From Micromonospora_J zhanjiangensis (GTDB taxonomy: Bacteria; Actinomycetota; Actinomycetes; Mycobacteriales; Micromonosporaceae), in NCBI RefSeq assembly GCF_042650605.1, contig NZ_JBHSBN010000006.1, forward strand, positions 124,001-188,000: a stretch of 64,000 bases of DNA, given 5' to 3'. This document shows positions 42,435-54,924 of this stretch, in pieces. Numbering within the stretch: position 1 is the stretch's first letter; every line of letters starts with the position of its first letter. The notes below the pieces were generated by a model. That model searched no databases. It was not told where the DNA came from and saw nothing but the letters and a program-made list of their open reading frames with translations. Made by a program: the position numbers and the translations under genes.

Positions 42435-42980
42435 TCAGCCGGGCAGCCGGCGTGCGGTGGCCGCCGAACGTACCGCGATGCGGGCGTCCCGTTTCGCGGA
42501 GCGCACGGCCCGGCGGACCGAGCGGCGGCCGCTGCCGACGGCGTGGCTGGCCCGCCAGCCCAGACCCGGCCGACCCTGGGTGTCCGCCGCGGCGAGCAGC
42601 AGGCCACCGAGCATCCCGAGGTTCTTCAGGAAGTGGATCCGGTGCTGGGCCCGCTCCGCCGGGTCGTCGACGGTCCAGTAGGGATGACCGGCCAGCGTGG
42701 TCGGGACCAACGTGCCGGCCAGGGCGGCGGCCGCCGGTCGGGTGACGTGGCCGGTGGCCAGCAGCAGCCCCGCGACGAGCTGGACCGCGCCGTTGGCCCG
42801 GATCAGGCTCGCGGGCTCGGTGGGCAACCGGGGGTCGACCTTCGCCAGCAGCGGCGAGACCCGGTCGGTCACCGGTTTCGCCTTGGCCACCAGGGCCTCC
42901 GGGTTGGACACGGCGCGTGCCCCGCTGATCACGAAGATGCCGCTCAGCATGACGCGAGCGGCGGCGCGTACGGGTCTCAT
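42435..42980 (-). CDS. DoxX-family membrane protein
   Basis: This 181-residue protein has four hydrophobic helices with the family features LSGIFVISGARAV, ASLIRANGAVQLVAGLLLATG and HFLKNLGMLGGLLLAAAD. The C-terminal 45 residues are strongly basic and cytoplasmic (Arg/Lys/Ala-rich). DoxX relatives in mycobacteria join a thiol-redox membrane complex; whether this one does is unknown. Confidence 0.88.
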   Translation of the reverse strand: MRPVRAAARVMLSGIFVISGARAVSNPEALVAKAKPVTDRVSPLLAKVDPRLPTEPASLIRANGAVQLVAGLLLATGHVTRPAAAALAGTLVPTTLAGHPYWTVDDPAERAQHRIHFLKNLGMLGGLLLAAADTQGRPGLGWRASHAVGSGRRSVRRAVRSAKRDARIAVRSAATARRLPG

Positions 42981-43104
42981 GGGTCAGTCATACCCCGTCC
43001 GTGCCGAGTTCACCCCGGCAACCCGCGTTCTGCCCGGGACCGGATCGACCCGCGTCGGCAGGTTGCCCCCACGGAACCGGCCGGTACGGGTACCGTCGCG
43101 AAGC

Positions 43105-43644
43105 GTGACGACTGTGCGGCTGCGTCCGGAGGGACCCGCTGACGGTGCGGCGATCCGACGCGTGGTGGCCCGGGCCTTCGCCCGCCCCGACGCGGGCGAG
43201 CCGGCCGAGCCGGGGCTGGTCGACGCCCTGCGGGCCACGCCGGCGTGGCTGCCCGAGTTGTCCATCGTGGCCGAGGCGGCCGGTGAGATCGTCGGTTACG
43301 CGCTGCTCAGCCGGGTGTTCGTGGAACCCGGCCGGGTGCCGGCGCTGGCGCTCGGCCCGGTGGCGGTGCTCCCCGAACGGCAACGCCTCGGCTACGGCAC
43401 CGACGTGGTCCAGGCCGCCCTGGACGCCGCGGCCGACCTCGGCGAACGGCTGGTGGTGGTGCTCGGTGACCCGGCCTTCTACCGACGCTTCGGCTTCCAG
43501 CCGGCCAGCCGGTTCGGCCTGGTCAGCCCCTGGGCCGGCCTCGGCGCACCGTGGCAGGCGCTGGTGCTGCCACCCGACGTGAGCGACCCGCCGCCGCCAC
43601 CCGTCGGCGAGGTCACCTACCCGTCCCCCTGGTCGCTCGTCTGA
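43105..43644 (+). CDS. GNAT-family N-acetyltransferase (YhbS-like)
   Basis: This 179-residue acetyltransferase has VRLRPEGPADGAAIRRVV, the acetyl-CoA loop LPERQRLGYGTDVVQAAL and the YhbS-type VVLGDPAFYRRFGFQPA followed by PWQALVL. The GTG at 43105 fits the family start. The acceptor is unknown. It is divergent from the DoxX gene and convergent with the AAA ATPase gene. Confidence 0.88.
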   Translation: MTTVRLRPEGPADGAAIRRVVARAFARPDAGEPAEPGLVDALRATPAWLPELSIVAEAAGEIVGYALLSRVFVEPGRVPALALGPVAVLPERQRLGYGTDVVQAALDAAADLGERLVVVLGDPAFYRRFGFQPASRFGLVSPWAGLGAPWQALVLPPDVSDPPPPPVGEVTYPSPWSLV

Positions 43645-43687
43645 CGCCGGCCGGCCCGGCGGGTCCGGGCGGACGGTCCGGCGGCGG

Positions 43688-44938
43688 TCAGACCGGTTGG
43701 GTACGCAGGTAGCGACCGAAGTGCGGCACGGTGAACGCCACCGTCCCGCGTTCCCCCGAGTAGATCAGCCCCTTCTTGATCAGCGCGTCCCGGGCGGGGG
43801 ACAGGCTGGCCGGCTTGCGGCCCAGCGAGCGGGCGACCTCGGCGGTGGGCACCGCGGCGTCCATGTCGTCGCGGTGCTCCGGGTTCTCCGGCCCGCCATC
43901 CACCAGGGACAGTGCCGCCATCGCCCGCATGTACTCCCGCTCGGCCGGGGTGGCCCGCTCGAAGCGGGAACCGAAGAAGCCCACAGCCAGTTCCGCCTCG
44001 GCCTCCGGGGCGGCCACCCGTACGTCCGCCGCCGCGATCGGGGTACGGGGGGCGTGGTCCCAGGTCGCCTTGCCGTACGCCTGCACGAAGTACGGGTAGC
44101 CACCCGACTTCTCGTACAGCAGGTCGAGGGCCTTCTGCTCGTACTCGACCTGCTCCCGGGCGGCCGGCGCGCACAGCGCCTGGTCGGCCGCGATCCGGTC
44201 CAACCGGTCGATGCGCTGGTAGCGGAACAACCGCTCGGAGTACGACTTGGCGGCCGACAGCACCGCGGGCAGGTGCGGCAGGCCGGCGCCGACGACGATC
44301 AGCGGGGCACCCAGCTGGGACAGTTCGTGGCAGGCGGCGCAGAGCCCGGAGACGTCCTCGGGGCCGACGTCCTGCATCTCGTCGATGAACACGGCGATGC
44401 CGGTGCCGACGTCGGTGGCGATGCCGGCCGCGTCGGTCAGCAGCTCGACCAGGTCGATCTCGATGTCGCCGGAGTCCGCCCGGCCGACGGCCGCCGGTAC
44501 GTCGATGCCGGGCTGCCAGCGGTCCCGCAGCCGCGGCGCGGTCCTGCCCCGGCCGGTGGTGCCCTCCCCGGACCGCAGCGCGAACGCCTTCAGCACGCCG
44601 AGGAACTCCTCGATCCGGTCGGGGGCGCGGTGCCGGGGTGCCAGTTCCCGGACCGCCATGTGCAGCGCGCCGGCGATCGGCCGGCGCAGCGACTGGTCCG
44701 GCCGGGCCTCGATCTTGCCGGTGCCCCAGAGCCGTCCGATGGCCTGCGACCGCAGCGTGTTGAGCAGCACGGTCTTGCCGACGCCGCGCAGGCCGGTGAG
44801 CATCAGGCTGCGCTCGGGACGGCTGCGGGCGACGCGTTCCAGGACGATGTCGAACACGTCGAGTTCCCGGCCGCGGCCGGCCAGCTCGGGCGGGCGCTGG
44901 CCGGCGCCGGGCGCGTACGGGTTGCGGACCGGATCCAC
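43688..44938 (-). CDS. AAA+ ATPase of the ExeA/Orc-like type
   Basis: This 416-residue ATPase has Walker A LTGLRGVGKTVLL and Walker B GIAVFIDEMQD, followed by sensor 1-like IVVGAGLP. A winged-helix C-terminus (AEVARSLGRKPASLSPARDALIKKGLI) suggests it binds DNA. This family is common in actinobacteria and often unlinked, with unknown cellular role. GTG starts at 44938 and 44947 are both possible; neither has a strong ribosome site. The upstream region is rich in CTAG hairpins. Confidence 0.8.
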   Translation of the reverse strand: MDPVRNPYAPGAGQRPPELAGRGRELDVFDIVLERVARSRPERSLMLTGLRGVGKTVLLNTLRSQAIGRLWGTGKIEARPDQSLRRPIAGALHMAVRELAPRHRAPDRIEEFLGVLKAFALRSGEGTTGRGRTAPRLRDRWQPGIDVPAAVGRADSGDIEIDLVELLTDAAGIATDVGTGIAVFIDEMQDVGPEDVSGLCAACHELSQLGAPLIVVGAGLPHLPAVLSAAKSYSERLFRYQRIDRLDRIAADQALCAPAAREQVEYEQKALDLLYEKSGGYPYFVQAYGKATWDHAPRTPIAAADVRVAAPEAEAELAVGFFGSRFERATPAEREYMRAMAALSLVDGGPENPEHRDDMDAAVPTAEVARSLGRKPASLSPARDALIKKGLIYSGERGTVAFTVPHFGRYLRTQPV

Positions 44939-45016
44939 GTCTCGCACCGTATCGGGCGGTCTAGCCGTGCGGCTAGAGACAGGTAGATCCGGCAAGGCGT
45001 GTCGCATGTCGACAAA

Positions 45017-45058
45017 AAACTAGGGCCGTCTAGCGTTCTCGCTAGACGGCCCTAGTTT
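45017..45058 (-). terminator. Intrinsic terminator after the LppU-like gene
   Basis: Arms 45017-45035 and 45040-45058 form a 19-bp perfect stem with a TTCT loop, followed on the minus strand by six T residues. It is the most typical intrinsic terminator here. A second small hairpin (CTAGCC/GGCTAG, 44961-44976) lies just beyond. Confidence 0.9.
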
Positions 45059-45068
45059 CAGCTACCGA

Positions 45069-45995
45069 CTACTTGGTGCGCTTCTTCATGCACAGTACGA
45101 AGTCGAGGTAGTCCTTCGACGAGTCGTTGGTGTACGTGGTGTCCGTCGCCTTGTTCCCGAACAGCGGGTCGGTCTTGCACTTCTCCTTGTCCGCGGTGAA
45201 CGGGATCCGGGACAGCACCTCGTACGTGTTCGGACCGCAGGGCACCTTCTTCAGCTTGGCGTCGCTGTCGCTGCCCTCGTTGACCACGCAGTCGCCCTTC
45301 TTGAAGGTGACCGAGCTGCTGTCGTCGTCCGCGCTCGGGCTGGGGGTCGGCTCGTCGCTGGCCGACGGCTCCGGGCTCGGCGAGTAGGACGAGCTGGGCG
45401 TGGGCCGCGGGTCCGGGCCCTCGGCCGAGTACTTGTTGTAGGCCCAGACGCCGATCCCGCCGCAACCGCAGAGCAGCACCAGCACCACCAGGCCGATGAT
45501 CAGGGCGATCTTGCCGCCGCCGGACTTCTTCGGCGGTGCCGCCGGCGCGCCGTACGGATCCGGGACGCCCGGCGCGCCGTACGGATTGGCCGGCTGGTCG
45601 TACGGGTTGCTCGGCTGACCGTAGGGGTTCGGTGGCTGACCGTACGGGTTGCTGGGCTGACTGCCGTACGGGTTGGGTGCCCCGCTCGACGGCGCGCCGC
45701 TGGCCGGTACCCCGCTCGACGGGGGCTGCGTACTGAACGGGGTGGTCGGCTGCTGCGCCCACTGCGGATCGTTCGGTCCGCCACCGGGCGGCGGCGGGTA
45801 GCCGCCACCGGGCGGGGGTGGCGGCGGGTAACCCCCACCCGACGACGGGGGTGGCGGCGGGTAACCCCCACCCGACGAGGGCGGCGGCGCCGGCGGGTAG
45901 CCACCGCCCGGCGGTGGCGGGGGTGGGTAACCGCCCTGCTGCGGGTTGTACGGGTCTTCGGGTTGGCTCGGGCCGGGCGGTCCGTAGCTCGACAT
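45069..45995 (-). CDS. LppU/SCO3897-like membrane protein (paralogue A)
   Basis: This 308-residue protein has about 175 Pro/Gly/Tyr-rich cytoplasmic residues with GGGYPPPPP-type and NPYGQP-type repeats, a membrane helix with a CGCGG centre (about 180-205), and a Ser/Pro linker. The extracellular domain of about 90 residues carries four cysteines (KKGDCVVNEG, VPCGPNTYEVL, KCKTD, DFVLCMKK), likely forming disulfides. The next gene upstream, 46041-46847, encodes the same domain. The function is unknown. Confidence 0.78.
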   Translation of the reverse strand: MSSYGPPGPSQPEDPYNPQQGGYPPPPPPGGGYPPAPPPSSGGGYPPPPPSSGGGYPPPPPPGGGYPPPPGGGPNDPQWAQQPTTPFSTQPPSSGVPASGAPSSGAPNPYGSQPSNPYGQPPNPYGQPSNPYDQPANPYGAPGVPDPYGAPAAPPKKSGGGKIALIIGLVVLVLLCGCGGIGVWAYNKYSAEGPDPRPTPSSSYSPSPEPSASDEPTPSPSADDDSSSVTFKKGDCVVNEGSDSDAKLKKVPCGPNTYEVLSRIPFTADKEKCKTDPLFGNKATDTTYTNDSSKDYLDFVLCMKKRTK

Positions 45996-46001
45996 GATTC
46001 T

Positions 46002-46034
46002 CCAGACTGAGGGGTTGGACCAGACTGAGGGGTT
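46002..46034. repeat. Tandem 15-bp direct repeat between LppU-like genes
   Basis: CCAGACTGAGGGGTT occurs at 46002-46016 and 46020-46034, in the ribosome-site region of paralogue A. It may be a local duplication. Confidence 0.7.
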
Positions 46035-46040
46035 AAGAGA

Positions 46041-46847
46041 TCAGCGCTGTTTCAGGCAGAGTACGAAGTCGAGCGTGTCGAGTTCGCTGTTGAAGAAGTA
46101 CCAGTCCGTGTAGCCCTCGACCTTCGAGCACTTCGTCGTGGCATCCTGCTTGCCGGTGGTCGCTCCGTCAAAACGCCGTAGCACTTCGTACGTCTTCGGT
46201 CCGCACGGCGTGATGGCGAGCTTGGGCTTGCCGTCCGCGCCGCCCGCGTTCCGGACGCACTGTCCCACCGTGACGAACCGGGCGTCGGTCGACCGCTCCG
46301 GCGTCGGGGTGTTCGCCGGCGACTGCTCCGGCGCGGGATTGCTGGCACCCGCCGTCGTCGCCGGTTCGCCGGTGGTACCGGTGGCCCCGCCGGCGGTCCG
46401 GTCCGGGCTGGCCCGGCGGCCGACGAAGTAGACCGCGGCGGCACCGCCACCGACGACCAGCAGGGCCAACGCCACCACCGACGCGACGAGCGGAGCCCGG
46501 CGTCGGCGGCCGGCGCGCTCCCGCTCGTCCGGTTGCCAGTCCGGATCCGGCTCCACCGGGTACTGCGGCTCGTAGCGGTGGCTCGCTCCGTAGCCGGCGT
46601 GACCGACCGGCGGGTAGGAACGGTGATCGTCCGGCGGGTCGGGTTCGCCGCCCGCCGTCGCCGCCCAGTCACCCTGGTCCCAGCGGTCGTCGGTGGTGTT
46701 CCCCCGCTCCCGGCCGCCCCACGGGTCCGCCGGCTGCCCGTACGGGTCGTCGGAGTGCCGCCCGGTCCACGGTTGCCCGGACGCTCCCGGGTACGGCTCC
46801 GGAGGCTCGCCGGAGTACCGCCCGCCGGGCGGACCGTAGTTCGACAT
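46041..46847 (-). CDS. LppU/SCO3897-like membrane protein (paralogue B)
   Basis: This 268-residue protein has a disordered Gly/Pro/Asp/Tyr-rich arm, a membrane helix at about 118-140, and a Thr/Pro linker. The C-terminal extracellular domain has the same four cysteines as paralogue A (GQCVRNAGG, TPCGPKTYEVLRR, KCSKVEG, DFVLCLKQR). The two genes are adjacent on the same strand and look like a tandem duplication. The conserved TYEVL...LDFVLC pattern is shared. No function is known. Confidence 0.76.
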   Translation of the reverse strand: MSNYGPPGGRYSGEPPEPYPGASGQPWTGRHSDDPYGQPADPWGGRERGNTTDDRWDQGDWAATAGGEPDPPDDHRSYPPVGHAGYGASHRYEPQYPVEPDPDWQPDERERAGRRRRAPLVASVVALALLVVGGGAAAVYFVGRRASPDRTAGGATGTTGEPATTAGASNPAPEQSPANTPTPERSTDARFVTVGQCVRNAGGADGKPKLAITPCGPKTYEVLRRFDGATTGKQDATTKCSKVEGYTDWYFFNSELDTLDFVLCLKQR

Positions 46848-47036
46848 GAACGTTCTCCCGCACGAGGTGAGGTTCAGCCACCCGAAGGTGGACAGCGCTC
46901 AGGTCACCGTAGCGTGGCCGGGCTACTCCGCTCACCCCCGCTCAAGCCCTCTCCGGTGGGGCAACGGCCCACCCGGATCACCGTCCGGATCGGAGTCGTC
47001 GCCGGGTGTTGCGCGGGGGCGCTAGTCTGCCGTCCC

Positions 47037-47876
47037 GTGGTCGTCGCGCAGCCCGTCATCCTGTCCGCGACTGTGCCGCGTGTCACGCCGCCGGCCGCAG
47101 CCGGCGTACCGCTCACGGACTGGCCGACCGCACCGGTCCCGGCCGGGACACTCGTGGCACTCGCCGCCGCCGTCGCGCTCGGGGTCGTCCTCGGGGCGCT
47201 CGCCCCGGTGGTTGTGTTCCGGCTGTCGGTGCCGGCCGGGACGCCGCCCCGGTCCGGGTGCCCGCGCTGCGCCCACCGCTTCCGGCCCGGCCCGTCCGGG
47301 TGGCTCCGGGTGGGTTCCCGGTGTCCCGCCTGCCGGGTCCGGGCCGGCCCGTCCAGCGGGGTGACGTGTCTCGCCGGCGGGCTGTCGTTCGGCGTGCTCA
47401 CCGCCGTACTGCCGGGGGAGCCGGCGCTGCCGGCGTTCCTCGCGGTGGCCGCCGTCGGCGTGCCGTTGGCCGGGGTCGACCTGGCCTGCCTGCGGCTGCC
47501 GGATCCGCTGGTCGGCGGCGCGCTGGTGCTGGCCGCCGGGGGACTGGCCGGTGCGGCCGGGTGGTCGGGCGCGACCGGCCCGGCGCTGCGCGGACTGCTC
47601 GCCGGCCTGGCCGGCGCGGCCGGCCACCTGGTGCTGGCGCTGGCGCCCGGCTCCCGGCTGGGGTTCGGCGACGTGAAACTCGCCGGGGTGCTCGGCCTGC
47701 TGCTCGGCTGGCTGGGCTGGGACGTGCTGCTGCTCGGCCTGCTGCTGCCGCACCTGCTGGCCGGGGTGGCCGCCGTGGTGCTGCTGTCGACCGGCCGGTC
47801 GCGCCGGGACCAGCCGCTGCCGCTCGGCCCGGCGCTGCTCGCCGGCGCCCTGCTCGCCGTGGCGCTCGGCCGCTGA
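47037..47876 (+). CDS. Prepilin peptidase (A24 leader peptidase), isolated
   Basis: This 279-residue membrane protease has the cysteine pairs CPRCAHRF and CPACRV of the N-terminal domain. Both catalytic aspartates are present, in GVDLACLRLPD and GFGDVKLAG (the GxGD motif). It would cleave type IV pilin-like or Flp pilin leaders. No pilin or assembly genes are adjacent. The GTG at 47037 is a best guess; the frame is open far upstream and no ribosome site is clear. Confidence 0.82.
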   Translation: MVVAQPVILSATVPRVTPPAAAGVPLTDWPTAPVPAGTLVALAAAVALGVVLGALAPVVVFRLSVPAGTPPRSGCPRCAHRFRPGPSGWLRVGSRCPACRVRAGPSSGVTCLAGGLSFGVLTAVLPGEPALPAFLAVAAVGVPLAGVDLACLRLPDPLVGGALVLAAGGLAGAAGWSGATGPALRGLLAGLAGAAGHLVLALAPGSRLGFGDVKLAGVLGLLLGWLGWDVLLLGLLLPHLLAGVAAVVLLSTGRSRRDQPLPLGPALLAGALLAVALGR

Positions 47877-47949
47877 CCGGGTCCGGGGTACGGCGGTCGA
47901 CCGGGCCACGGCCGCGACAGGAGCGGTTGGGAGGCCACGACACGAGCAG

Positions 47950-51225
<3,276 letters not shown>

Positions 51226-51286
51226 GCCGCATCCTGTCACGAGCCGCGCGGTGGCCGCCTGCCGCCACGCGGCGACGTGAGATGCG

Positions 51287-52618
51287 CTATGCGGACTTGA
51301 GTTCCACCAGGGACACCTGCGGCGGTACGCCGACCCGGACCGGTGGTCCCCAGAAGCCGGCGCCGGTGGTGACGTACAACTCCGTGTCGCCGAACCGGGC
51401 CCGGCCGGCCACCGCGGGTTGCTGCAACGCCACCACGTAGTTGAACGGCACCACCTGCCCGCCGTGGGTGTGCCCGGACAGTTGCAGGTCGACCCCGTAC
51501 CGGGCCGCCTCGTGCACCTGGATCGGCTGGTGCGCCAGCAGCACCACCGGCCGGCTCGGGTCCCGGCCGCCCAGGGTCGCCTCGAAGTCCGGACCGGCGG
51601 CCACCCCGGTGCCGGTGCCGGACACGTCGTTGACGCCGGCCAGGTCGAGCACCCCACCACGGGCCCGGATCTCCTGCCGGGCGTTCTGCAGCACCCGCAG
51701 GCCCAGCCGGTCGACCTCGGCGACCCATTCCTCGACCCCGGAGTAGTACTCGTGGTTGCCGGTGACGAAGAAGCTGCCGTACCGCGAGCGCAGACCGCGC
51801 AGCGGTTCCGCCGCCGGGCCCAGCTCGGCCACCGAGCCGTCGACCAGGTCACCGACGACGGCCACCAGGTCCGCGTCCAGGCTGTTGATCAGCGACACGA
51901 TCCGCTCGGTGTGCGCCCGACCGGCGAGCGGGCCGAGGTGGATGTCGGAGACGGTGGCGATCCGCAGGCCGTCCATCGACCGGGGCAGCTTCGCCAACGG
52001 GATCCGGACCCGGTCCAGCCGGGGCGGTGCGAACGCGGTGCGGATCCCGTACCCGGTGATCCCGGCGGCGGTGAGGCCCGCGAAGATGGCCGCCCCGCGG
52101 GCCAGCAGCAGCCGGCGGCCGGGGTCGTGGCCGGGGGTCGCCAGGCCGGCGGCGGGCGTCCCGACCGGTCCGCCGGCCGGCCCGACCGGTACGTCGCCGT
52201 CGCGTCCCCGACCGTCGCCCGCCTCGGCGACCGGTTCGGCCGGACCGCCCGACCCGACCAGCGCCGGCTCCGCCGCGGACCCGTCCACCCGGGCCGGTGC
52301 CGGTTCGGCCGGTCCGCGCCGGGCGGCCGAGAGCCGACGGACCAGCAGCATCGGCAGTTCCAGGACGAGCAGCAGAAGCAGCAGGTAGAACATCAGCGCC
52401 AGCCAGACGTAGCCCGGCCAGGCCAGCCAGTACGCGCCGGACTGGGTGCCGATCATGGTGGCCGGGACCAGCAGGGCCAGCGCGAGCACCAGGAAACCAC
52501 CGATCCGACGTCCCCGGCCGGGTCGGAGGGTGTCCCGGACCAGCCGTTTCCACAGGTAGAGATGGATCAGGCCGGTGACGAGGGCGAGCATTCCCACGAA
52601 ACCCAGGACGGCGAACAC
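51287..52618 (-). CDS. Membrane metallophosphoesterase
   Basis: This 443-residue protein has four N-terminal membrane helices, a low-complexity loop of about 75 residues, a further hydrophobic helix (about 172-195) and a YaeI-type calcineurin-like phosphoesterase domain. Metal motifs SDIHLG, GDLVDG, GNHEYY, LLAHQP and SGHTHGGQ are complete. Relatives act on lipid or nucleotide phosphoesters at the membrane. It lies 15 bases downstream of moaD, with a short gap to the fusion gene. Confidence 0.9.
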   Translation of the reverse strand: MFAVLGFVGMLALVTGLIHLYLWKRLVRDTLRPGRGRRIGGFLVLALALLVPATMIGTQSGAYWLAWPGYVWLALMFYLLLLLLVLELPMLLVRRLSAARRGPAEPAPARVDGSAAEPALVGSGGPAEPVAEAGDGRGRDGDVPVGPAGGPVGTPAAGLATPGHDPGRRLLLARGAAIFAGLTAAGITGYGIRTAFAPPRLDRVRIPLAKLPRSMDGLRIATVSDIHLGPLAGRAHTERIVSLINSLDADLVAVVGDLVDGSVAELGPAAEPLRGLRSRYGSFFVTGNHEYYSGVEEWVAEVDRLGLRVLQNARQEIRARGGVLDLAGVNDVSGTGTGVAAGPDFEATLGGRDPSRPVVLLAHQPIQVHEAARYGVDLQLSGHTHGGQVVPFNYVVALQQPAVAGRARFGDTELYVTTGAGFWGPPVRVGVPPQVSLVELKSA

Positions 52619-52633
52619 GACAGCCCAGCCCTC

Positions 52634-52882
52634 TCAGCCGCCCGCGAACGGGGGCAGAACGTCGATGGTGACACCCGCCGGCAGGGGTGCCCGGCGATCA
52701 TGCCAAGCCGTCCCGTCGACCAGGAAGCTGGCGACCGCGAGCACGCTGGCCAGCCGGTCGCCGTGCCGGCCCGCCAATCCCTCAACGAGGTCGTCCAGGC
52801 AGCCGGCGCCCGGGACGGTCTCCTCGCTCCGGCCGGCGGCGGCCCGCGCGGCGGCGAAGTAACGCACCGTCACCGTGGACAC
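52634..52882 (-). CDS. moaD: Molybdopterin synthase sulfur carrier subunit
   Basis: This 82-residue ubiquitin-fold protein ends in PPFAGG, whose Gly-Gly is thiocarboxylated. It begins VSTVTVRYFAAARAAAG at a GTG two bases after the moaA stop, so it is coupled to moaA. It donates sulfur to MoaE. No adenylating MoeB is in the window. Confidence 0.92.
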   Translation of the reverse strand: MSTVTVRYFAAARAAAGRSEETVPGAGCLDDLVEGLAGRHGDRLASVLAVASFLVDGTAWHDRRAPLPAGVTIDVLPPFAGG

Positions 52883-52884
52883 GC

Positions 52885-53916
52885 TCAGCCGCCGATCGCC
52901 GACATCGGGCGGGCCGGTTGCAGGAAGCCCGGATCGTCGATGCCGTGACCGGCCCGCTTGCCCCACATCGCGGCCCGCCACCGGTCGGCCAGCTCCGCGT
53001 CGTCGGCCCCGCCGCGCAGCGCACCGCGCAGGTCCGACTCGGTGGTGGCGAAAAGGCAGTCGCGTACCTGGCCGTCGGCGGTGAGCCGGGTGCGGTCGCA
53101 GTCACCGCAGAACGGGCGGGTGACGCTGGCGATCACGCCCACCCGGGCCGGTTGTCCGGCCGCGTCGGTGTGCCCGGCCACCAGCCAGGTCTCGGCCGGC
53201 GCGGCGCCGCGTACGGCCGGGTCGGGCAGCAGGGTGTGTTCGGCGCGCAGCGCGGCGAGGATCTCCTCGGCGGTGACCATCCGGTCACGGTCCCAGCCGT
53301 GCTGGGCGTCCAGCGGCATCTGCTCGATGAACCGCAGTTGGTAACCGTGCCGCAGGGCGAACCGGAGCAGTTCGGGCGCCTCGTCGTCGTTCACCCCGCG
53401 GATCAGCACCGCGTTGATCTTGACGGGGGTCAGTCCGGCCGCGACGGCACCGGCCAGCCCGGCCAGCACGTCGGCGAACCGGGAGCGGCGGGTCAGCCGG
53501 GTGAACCGCTCCGCGTCGACGGTGTCCAGCGAGACGTTGACCCGGTCCAGGCCGGCCGCCCGCAGCGACCCGGCGACCCGGTCCAGGCCGATGCCGTTGG
53601 TGGTGACCGACAACGTCGGGCGCGGGGTGAGGGCGGCTGCCGCCGCGACGATGTCCGGCAGGCCGGGCCGGATCAGCGGTTCGCCGCCGGTGAACCGCAC
53701 CTCGGTCACGCCGAGCCGTTGCACGGCCACCCGGATCAGCCGGCTCACCTCGTCGTCGGTGAGCAGCTCCGGCTTGGGCAGCCAGGACAGCCCTTCGGCC
53801 GGCATGCAGTACGTGCAGCGCAGGTTGCACCGGTCGGTGAGCGACACCCGCAGGTCGGTGGCGACCCGGCCGTACCGGTCCGCCAGGGCGCCTTCATGTG
53901 GTCGCTCGATGGTCAC
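52885..53916 (-). CDS. moaA: GTP 3',8-cyclase (radical SAM)
   Basis: This 343-residue enzyme makes cyclic dehydro-GTP from GTP, the committed step to Moco. The SAM cluster motif CNLRCTYC has cysteines at 30, 34 and 37, and the C-terminal cluster CGDCDRTRL...VRDCLF is intact. It ends in the double glycine (SAIGG) that many MoaA proteins need. The gene heads a moaA-moaD unit. Confidence 0.96.
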   Translation of the reverse strand: MTIERPHEGALADRYGRVATDLRVSLTDRCNLRCTYCMPAEGLSWLPKPELLTDDEVSRLIRVAVQRLGVTEVRFTGGEPLIRPGLPDIVAAAAALTPRPTLSVTTNGIGLDRVAGSLRAAGLDRVNVSLDTVDAERFTRLTRRSRFADVLAGLAGAVAAGLTPVKINAVLIRGVNDDEAPELLRFALRHGYQLRFIEQMPLDAQHGWDRDRMVTAEEILAALRAEHTLLPDPAVRGAAPAETWLVAGHTDAAGQPARVGVIASVTRPFCGDCDRTRLTADGQVRDCLFATTESDLRGALRGGADDAELADRWRAAMWGKRAGHGIDDPGFLQPARPMSAIGG

Positions 53917-53933
53917 CGCTCGACGGTAGCGCG

Positions 53934-54824
53934 TCAGGCGCGCAACGCGGCGTCCGCCGTGGCGCGTACCGAGTCGCGGTAGCCGGCGCCGAAGATCGCC
54001 GTGTGCACCAGCATCAGGTGCAACTGGTGCACCGGCAGCCGGGCCTGCCAGCCGTCGGCCGGCGGCCAGGCCTCCCGGTAGGCGGCGAGGATCCGGTCAG
54101 CGTGCGGCGCCCCGCCGAAGAGCGCGAGCTGGGCCAAGTCGGTCTCCCGGTGCCCGCCGTGGGCCGCCGGGTCGACCAGCCAGACCCGCCCGTCGGCGGC
54201 CCAGAGCAGGTTGCCGGGCCACAGGTCGCCATGGATCCGGGCCGGCGGCTCGGCACCGCCGTACCGGTTCTGGTTGAGCCCGGCGATCACCTGCTCGACC
54301 AGCTCGACGTCCGCGGCGGAGAGCGCGCCGTTGTCGACCGACAACCGCAGGTACGGCGTGAGCCGGCGCTCGGCGAACCAGGCCGGCCACGGCCCGGTCG
54401 AGGGCGTGTTGTCCTGCGGCAGCGTGCCGATGAAGCCCGGCCACTGCGCGCCGAACGCCGGCGCGCCGGCCCGGTGCAGCGCGGCCAGGTCCCGGCCGAA
54501 CCGCTCGGCCGCCGCCGGGTCGGCCGCGCCCGGCTCGATCCACTCCAGGGCCAGCAGCTCCGGCAGGTCCGCGAGCACCTCGGGCACCGGGACCGCCCCG
54601 GCCGCCCGGAGCCAGCGCAGCCCGGCGGCCTCGGTGGTGAAGAATCCCTCGGGTACGGCCTTCCCCTCGGGCAGCGACTTGGTGAAGACCGAGTTGCCGT
54701 CGTCGAGGGTGAGTCGGGAGGCGACGCAGCTGTCACCGCCCGCGACCGGCGTCTCCCGGATCCGTTGGTGGGTCAGGAAGGTGGGCAGGTGCCGCGGGTG
54801 GGTCCGGAGGTACGCCAGGTCCAT
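53934..54824 (-). CDS. Fructosamine kinase-family protein
   Basis: This 296-residue kinase-fold enzyme has IHGDLWPGNLLW near residue 204 and VDPAAHGGHRETDLAQLALFG, the family catalytic and metal motifs. It would phosphorylate protein-bound fructosamines or ribulosamines and so promote deglycation. The ATG at 54824 fits the usual N-terminus. It lies 18 bases upstream of moaA on the same strand, so it may be co-transcribed with it. Confidence 0.9.
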   Translation of the reverse strand: MDLAYLRTHPRHLPTFLTHQRIRETPVAGGDSCVASRLTLDDGNSVFTKSLPEGKAVPEGFFTTEAAGLRWLRAAGAVPVPEVLADLPELLALEWIEPGAADPAAAERFGRDLAALHRAGAPAFGAQWPGFIGTLPQDNTPSTGPWPAWFAERRLTPYLRLSVDNGALSAADVELVEQVIAGLNQNRYGGAEPPARIHGDLWPGNLLWAADGRVWLVDPAAHGGHRETDLAQLALFGGAPHADRILAAYREAWPPADGWQARLPVHQLHLMLVHTAIFGAGYRDSVRATADAALRA

Positions 54825-54924
54825 CCGGGCACGGTATCTCCCACCGGACCGGACGCGTGCGTGTCCCGCGCCCGAGTTCCGGACGGACGGCGGTGCCCCG
54901 ATGAGCTGGCCGATTACTCAGCGT

